8,808 nt of DNA from Gemmatimonadota bacterium (GTDB lineage Bacteria; Gemmatimonadota; Gemmatimonadetes; Gemmatimonadales; GWC2-71-9): assembly GCA_029862935.1 (NCBI GenBank), contig JAOTWK010000120.1:1-8808 (forward strand), in the 5' to 3' direction. A program made the translations under genes and the position numbers. Each line of letters opens with the position of its first letter. The stretch's first letter is position 1. Under the pieces are notes generated by a model. It searched no databases, was not told the DNA's origin, and saw nothing but the letters and a program-made list of their open reading frames with translations. Positions 5,950 through 8,808 of this stretch are shown piece by piece.

Positions 5950-7239
5950 TTACTTGAGTGTTGCGTTGGCTTCGATCCGCTCCCCCTCACGGAGCACTAC
6001 GAGCAACACGGTATCGCCTGCTTGATAGGCCATGAGCGCAGTCTGCATGTCGTTCAGGTTCTTGACTTCGTGCTCGCCGATTTGAATGAGGATGTCGCCG
6101 GCTTGCAATCCGGCTTCGTCGGCTGCCGTGCCTGCCCGCACCCCTGACAATCGCACGCCACCGGGAGAATCCGTCATATCCGGAATGGTGCCCAACGACG
6201 CGCGCCGCCTTCCTGCCTGCGCTGCAGGTGGCGTCGGGCGCGGAACATCGACGTAGGTCAACGGTGCACTCCGGGTGGCGAGATCCGTGGCGAGGTTGGC
6301 TGCGAAGTCCGCGATACGGGCAATACCAGCCGTGTTGATCTTGTCCCAGTCGTCGGTCGTGCGGTGGTAGTCCTCGTGCAGATCGGTAAAGAAGTGCACG
6401 ACGGGAATCTGTTTCGCGTAGAACGACGAGTGATCGCTCCGACCCCACGGATCGCTCTGCCAGGCAAGCGACATGGCGAAATCGGTATTGACGGATTCGA
6501 CGATCTGCTGCAGTTCTTCGGCGGAAGCCGCACCGATCACGACCAGGCTGTCGCCCCGAAGTCGTCCCACCATGTCGAAGTTGAGCATCGCGTAGGTGGA
6601 GTCGTGCGGCAGCACCGGATGCTCCGCATAATACTGCGAGCCGATCGTGCCCAGCTCTTCTGCGGTGAAGGCCACAAATGCGATGGTGCGCCGATTCGCG
6701 TCATTGCGCGCGCCGAGGAGGCGGGCGATCTCGAGCAGCGCAGCCGTGCCCGACGCATTGTCGTCGGCACCGTTGTGGATGACCTGGACGCTGTCCGGGT
6801 CCAGGCTGAACTGTGCAATACCGTAGCCCAGGTGATCGTAGTGCGCACCGACCACGACAACCTGTCCGGCCAGCGGTCCCCGGCCTGGGAGCACGCCGAT
6901 CACGTTGCGGACTCGGCTGCCGCCCAAGTTCGTGTGCGCGGCACCCGGAGCGGACGGACTGATCTCAAAGTATTGGAAGAAGCCATCAGGCCCACCCGGC
7001 TCGAGGCCGGCGGCCCGAAAGCTCTGCGCGACGTATTCGGCGGCCTGGTCGAGTCCCTCGGTGCCCACGCCCCGACCTTCCCGGGCGTCCTCGGCGAGAA
7101 ACCGAAGATCGCTGGTGACGCGTTCGACGGCTGCGGTTTCAGCCGTCGCCGCGGTCTGCGCCGAGAGGGACGTGACGTAAGTCGACAGGGCTGCCACAGC
7201 TAGAATCGTAGGGACGTATGGGTATCTCATCGCTCTCAT
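5950..7239 (-). CDS. Secreted M28-family zinc metallopeptidase with C-terminal PDZ domain
   Basis: The product is 429 residues. A basic start and hydrophobic stretch (about 4-27) ending in LSAQ form a signal peptide, with likely cleavage near residue 27. There is no lipobox cysteine, so the product should be periplasmic or secreted. The M28 di-zinc site is complete: GAHYDHLG (131-138, His133), the bridging aspartate in GADDNASG (157-164), TAEELG (192-197, base Glu194 and ligand Glu195), NFDMVGR (220-226, Asp222) and DYHRTTDDW (290-298, His292). The family has aminopeptidases and carboxypeptidases. A PDZ domain fills about 357-429, with GLQAGDILIQIGEHEV at 377-392; it may bind substrates or partners. 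A second ATG at 7230 is preceded by GAGAG and is an alternative start that also keeps the signal peptide. It is first in the minus-strand operon and divergent from the ECF genes. Confidence 0.94.
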   Translation of the reverse strand: MRAMRYPYVPTILAVAALSTYVTSLSAQTAATAETAAVERVTSDLRFLAEDAREGRGVGTEGLDQAAEYVAQSFRAAGLEPGGPDGFFQYFEISPSAPGAAHTNLGGSRVRNVIGVLPGRGPLAGQVVVVGAHYDHLGYGIAQFSLDPDSVQVIHNGADDNASGTAALLEIARLLGARNDANRRTIAFVAFTAEELGTIGSQYYAEHPVLPHDSTYAMLNFDMVGRLRGDSLVVIGAASAEELQQIVESVNTDFAMSLAWQSDPWGRSDHSSFYAKQIPVVHFFTDLHEDYHRTTDDWDKINTAGIARIADFAANLATDLATRSAPLTYVDVPRPTPPAAQAGRRRASLGTIPDMTDSPGGVRLSGVRAGTAADEAGLQAGDILIQIGEHEVKNLNDMQTALMAYQAGDTVLLVVLREGERIEANATLK

Positions 7240-7295
7240 CGTGGTCTTTGTGACGGTGAACAGTCTATCTTGTGTGCGACACCAAACTTAACAGA
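7240..7295. promoter_or_regulatory. Divergent promoter region between the peptidase operon and the ECF transporter operon
   Basis: These 56 bases are the only space for promoters of both operons, unless they overlap coding sequence. On the minus strand, TTAAGT (7286-7291) and TAGACT (7262-7267) are an 18-base-spaced pair with only partial resemblance to -35 and -10 boxes. I see no convincing box for the plus strand, and no operator palindrome. The space is too small for a vitamin riboswitch. Confidence 0.4.
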
Positions 7296-7880
7296 ATGAT
7301 CCGCCTAACCCCACGATTGCTCGCGCTCATCCCACTTGCGGTGGGTATCAACCTCGCCATGGGGAAGTTCGCCGCGGCCACGTCGCTGCCGCTGTTCTTG
7401 GATACGGTGGGAACGGTACTCGTGGCGGTGCTGGTCGGCCCGGCCGCGGCCGTCGTGACCGGCATCGTGTCACAGACGGCGTTTACGATCCTCGACGGGA
7501 AGCTCATGTGGATGGCGTTTCTTCCCGTCCAACTGGGTGTCGCGTTGTACGCGGGCTGGGTGGCGAGGTTGGGCGTGTTTGGGGTGGCGTGGAAGGCAGT
7601 CGTGAGTGGGTTGGGTTTGGGACTCCTGGCCGCCACGCTTTCCTGGCCAATCGCGTACTTCGTGTTCGGTGGTGTGACGGCGGGAGGTGTCACCGTCGTC
7701 ACGACGTTGCTTACCGCGGTGGGTGTGCCGCTCGAGTGGGCGGTCTACGGAGCAAGTCTGAGCAACGACCTGCTCGACAAGTGCGTCACCTTTCTACTCG
7801 TCTACGTGATTCTGAGATCACTTCCTCGTCGGATGGCTGCGCGGTTTCCGGGGGTCGAGCGGGCACGGAGCGGTCCATGA
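7296..7880 (+). CDS. ECF transporter substrate-binding membrane subunit (S component), substrate unassigned
   Basis: The product is a very hydrophobic 194-residue protein with about five to six membrane segments (roughly 6-22, 32-57, 72-90, 97-123, 132-152 and 162-176). The stretch SLPLFLDTVGTVLVAVLVGP (30-49) and the ending SNDLLDKCVTFLLVYVILRSLPRR (156-179) are typical of ECF S components, which bind a vitamin or similar micronutrient from outside. I cannot assign the substrate, and no riboswitch is present to help. An in-frame GTG at 7272 would add eight residues (202 in all); I prefer the ATG at 7296 because IRLTPRLLALIP matches how relatives start. Neither start has a clear ribosome binding site. 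Its stop overlaps the start of the T component (ATGA), showing a dedicated S-T-A operon of the group I kind. Confidence 0.88.
   Translation: MIRLTPRLLALIPLAVGINLAMGKFAAATSLPLFLDTVGTVLVAVLVGPAAAVVTGIVSQTAFTILDGKLMWMAFLPVQLGVALYAGWVARLGVFGVAWKAVVSGLGLGLLAATLSWPIAYFVFGGVTAGGVTVVTTLLTAVGVPLEWAVYGASLSNDLLDKCVTFLLVYVILRSLPRRMAARFPGVERARSGP
7867..7870 (+). promoter_or_regulatory. Ribosome binding site of the EcfT gene
   Basis: GGAG lies six bases before the ATG at 7877, inside the end of the S-component gene. It decides the T-component start; the same frame stays open far upstream, but that extension has no membrane-protein character. Confidence 0.65.
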
Positions 7881-8587
7881 TCCTCGGATACAATCCTGGA
7901 AACGGATTGCTCCATCGAGCGCACCCTTTCACAAGTCTCGTGCTGGCTCTTGCCGTCGTGATATTGGCGTTTGGGCTTCCGACACCGACCGGACCGCTCT
8001 TTCTCATCGGTGCGTTGGCCGCCCTTGCACTGGCGGCCCGACTCCCCCGTGTGCTCGTCACGGCGTTCGTGTTCGCATTGCCGTTCTGGGTCTTTCTCGT
8101 CTTGCTTCACGTGGTGTTCGGTGACGCGCCGACGCGCGCCGTGACTGTTGGCGGACAGATCACCGCCATCCTTCTCGGGTTTCTGCTGGCCTTGGTGTCG
8201 GTGCACCCCGCTCGCCTCGTCGATGCGCTGCTCCAGCGTGGCATCTCGTTTTCGGCCGCCTACTTGATGGCTGCGACGCTGCAGTCGGTTCCGCGTCTGC
8301 GCGACCAAGCACGGGCGATCCTCGACGCGCAGCGCTGTCGCGGCCTTGTGGTCCGGGGATCACCCTGGCGCCGCGTCCGGGCCGTCGTGCCGTTGGCGAT
8401 TCCGCTCGTGTTAGGCGCACTGGCTGAGGTCGATGAGCGTGCCATCGCATTGGATGCCCGGGCGGCGACTTCTCCAGGTCGCCGCACTCCGCTCGACCCA
8501 CCGATAGACTCGACAGCCCAGCGCGTTGTCCGGTGGGGGCTCGTCGTCGGGCCGATTGCCGTGGTGGTGACTCGGCTGGTCTCATGA
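7877..8587 (+). CDS. ecfT: ECF transporter transmembrane coupling subunit (T component)
   Basis: The product has 236 residues, slightly shorter than the usual 250-270. It starts NPGNGLLHRAHPFTSL (6-21), close to the usual EcfT opening in which a short N-terminal segment ends in HPxxK/T. Hydrophobic segments lie at about 20-35, 38-53, 61-82, 94-111 and 216-233. Between the last two is the cytoplasmic coupling region with SVPRLRDQARAILDAQRCRG (137-156) and AIALDARAATSPGRRT (189-204). EcfT normally has two Ala-Arg-Gly motifs here, one contacting each ATPase; this protein has Cys-Arg-Gly (154-156) and Ala-Arg-Ala (194-196). It transmits ATP-driven movement to the S component. The ATG overlaps the S-component stop, and its own stop overlaps the ATPase ATG, so all three are probably translated together. 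A much longer in-frame opening from 7508 is rejected. Confidence 0.92.
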   Translation: MILGYNPGNGLLHRAHPFTSLVLALAVVILAFGLPTPTGPLFLIGALAALALAARLPRVLVTAFVFALPFWVFLVLLHVVFGDAPTRAVTVGGQITAILLGFLLALVSVHPARLVDALLQRGISFSAAYLMAATLQSVPRLRDQARAILDAQRCRGLVVRGSPWRRVRAVVPLAIPLVLGALAEVDERAIALDARAATSPGRRTPLDPPIDSTAQRVVRWGLVVGPIAVVVTRLVS

Positions 8588-8808
8588 GTGTCCGTCTCCA
8601 ACACCTGACGTTTCGCTATCCAGGCGCAGATACCGATGCGGTGCGCGATGTGTCGGCGGCATTCGACCCGGGTGCCGTGACACTCGTGACGGGTCGGATC
8701 GGTTCGGGCTGCAGCACCTTATTGCTCGCAATGGCGGGGCTCGCCCCGCATGTGACCGGTGGCTCCCGCTCGGGCTCCGTGTTCACGCTGGACCACGATC
8801 CGGCGGAG
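8584..8808 (+). CDS. ECF transporter ATPase subunit, N-terminal 75 residues; Walker A lysine replaced by cysteine
   Basis: An ABC ATPase begins at the ATG overlapping the EcfT stop (ATGA) and is cut by the right edge after 75 residues. It opens VRLQHLTFRYPGADTDAVRDVSA (3-25), with Tyr12 at the usual A-loop place and a typical first beta sheet. The Walker A P-loop reads GRIGSGCSTLL (37-47); the consensus is GxxGxGK[S/T], so position 43 is Cys (TGC at 8710-8712) instead of the ATP-binding Lys. The rest of the loop, including Ser44 and Thr45, is intact. MAGLAPHVTGGSRSGSV (50-66) matches what follows the P-loop in ECF ATPases. Walker B, signature motif and any second ATPase domain lie outside the window. 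ECF modules need two ATPases; this may be the degenerate half of a fused pair or of two separate genes. Confidence 0.9.
   Translation, partial: MSVRLQHLTFRYPGADTDAVRDVSAAFDPGAVTLVTGRIGSGCSTLLLAMAGLAPHVTGGSRSGSVFTLDHDPAE

Noticed and set aside
5949..5990. ATG at 5990 as start of the GAF protein
   Set aside because: It would add 14 low-complexity residues overlapping the end of the peptidase gene, whereas the GTG at 5948 gives a tight junction with the peptidase stop.
6364..7203. Long plus-strand open frame (279 codons) opposite the M28 peptidase
   Set aside because: Its product has no recognisable domain and is a by-product of high GC. The minus-strand frame has a signal peptide, all zinc ligands and a PDZ domain.
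7508..8587. 359-residue version of EcfT starting upstream
   Set aside because: The extra 123 residues are basic, without membrane character, and lie antiparallel in frame to the well-supported S component. The ATG at 7877 has GGAG and an ATGA overlap.

Overview
The window is high-GC and gene-dense. I see no rRNA, tRNA, transposase, CRISPR array or phage gene. Envelope-type proteins (an ArnT-like glycosyltransferase and a secreted M28 peptidase with a PDZ domain), few Shine-Dalgarno sites, and several GTG/TTG starts suggest a Gram-negative, environmental bacterium. Gemmatimonadota or a similar high-GC phylum would fit, but this is an impression from protein style and no marker gene settles it.

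Layout: positions 1-7239 hold eight genes, all on the minus strand, so transcription runs from right to left. In that order they are: a secreted M28 metallopeptidase with a C-terminal PDZ domain; a small GAF protein resembling free-methionine-(R)-sulfoxide reductase; an alpha/beta hydrolase of the prolyl-iminopeptidase type; an unrecognised 230-residue protein; endonuclease III (nth); a DUF255/YyaL-type protein with a thioredoxin-like domain; a DUF6941-like protein; and the N-terminal 213 residues of an ArnT-like glycosyltransferase that runs off the left edge. Four of the seven junctions are overlaps of 4 bases or gaps of 1 base, and the other three gaps are 19-42 bases, so this is probably one operon. 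Peptide cleavage, methionine sulfoxide reduction, a thioredoxin-like protein and repair of oxidised DNA bases may reflect a peptide-salvage and oxidative-damage theme (inference).

After a short divergent intergenic region (7240-7295), the plus strand carries an energy-coupling-factor (ECF) vitamin/metal transporter: S component, T component and the start of the ATPase, joined by ATGA overlaps. The last gene is cut by the right edge. Its Walker A motif has cysteine where the catalytic lysine should be, and the T component has two non-standard Ala-Arg-Gly motifs. Together these suggest an asymmetric ECF transporter with one degenerate ATPase site.

The most unusual feature is a set of three short tandem arrays with a 7-base period, of the form two variable bases plus a five-base core. 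One lies in the nth/230-residue-protein junction and supplies the stop codon of the latter. The other two sit inside reading frames, where they encode low-complexity hydrophilic or proline-rich loops that appear to be extra relative to the families. This looks like a dispersed heptamer repeat family that tolerates insertion into coding sequence. There is no gene-free stretch longer than 300 bases.
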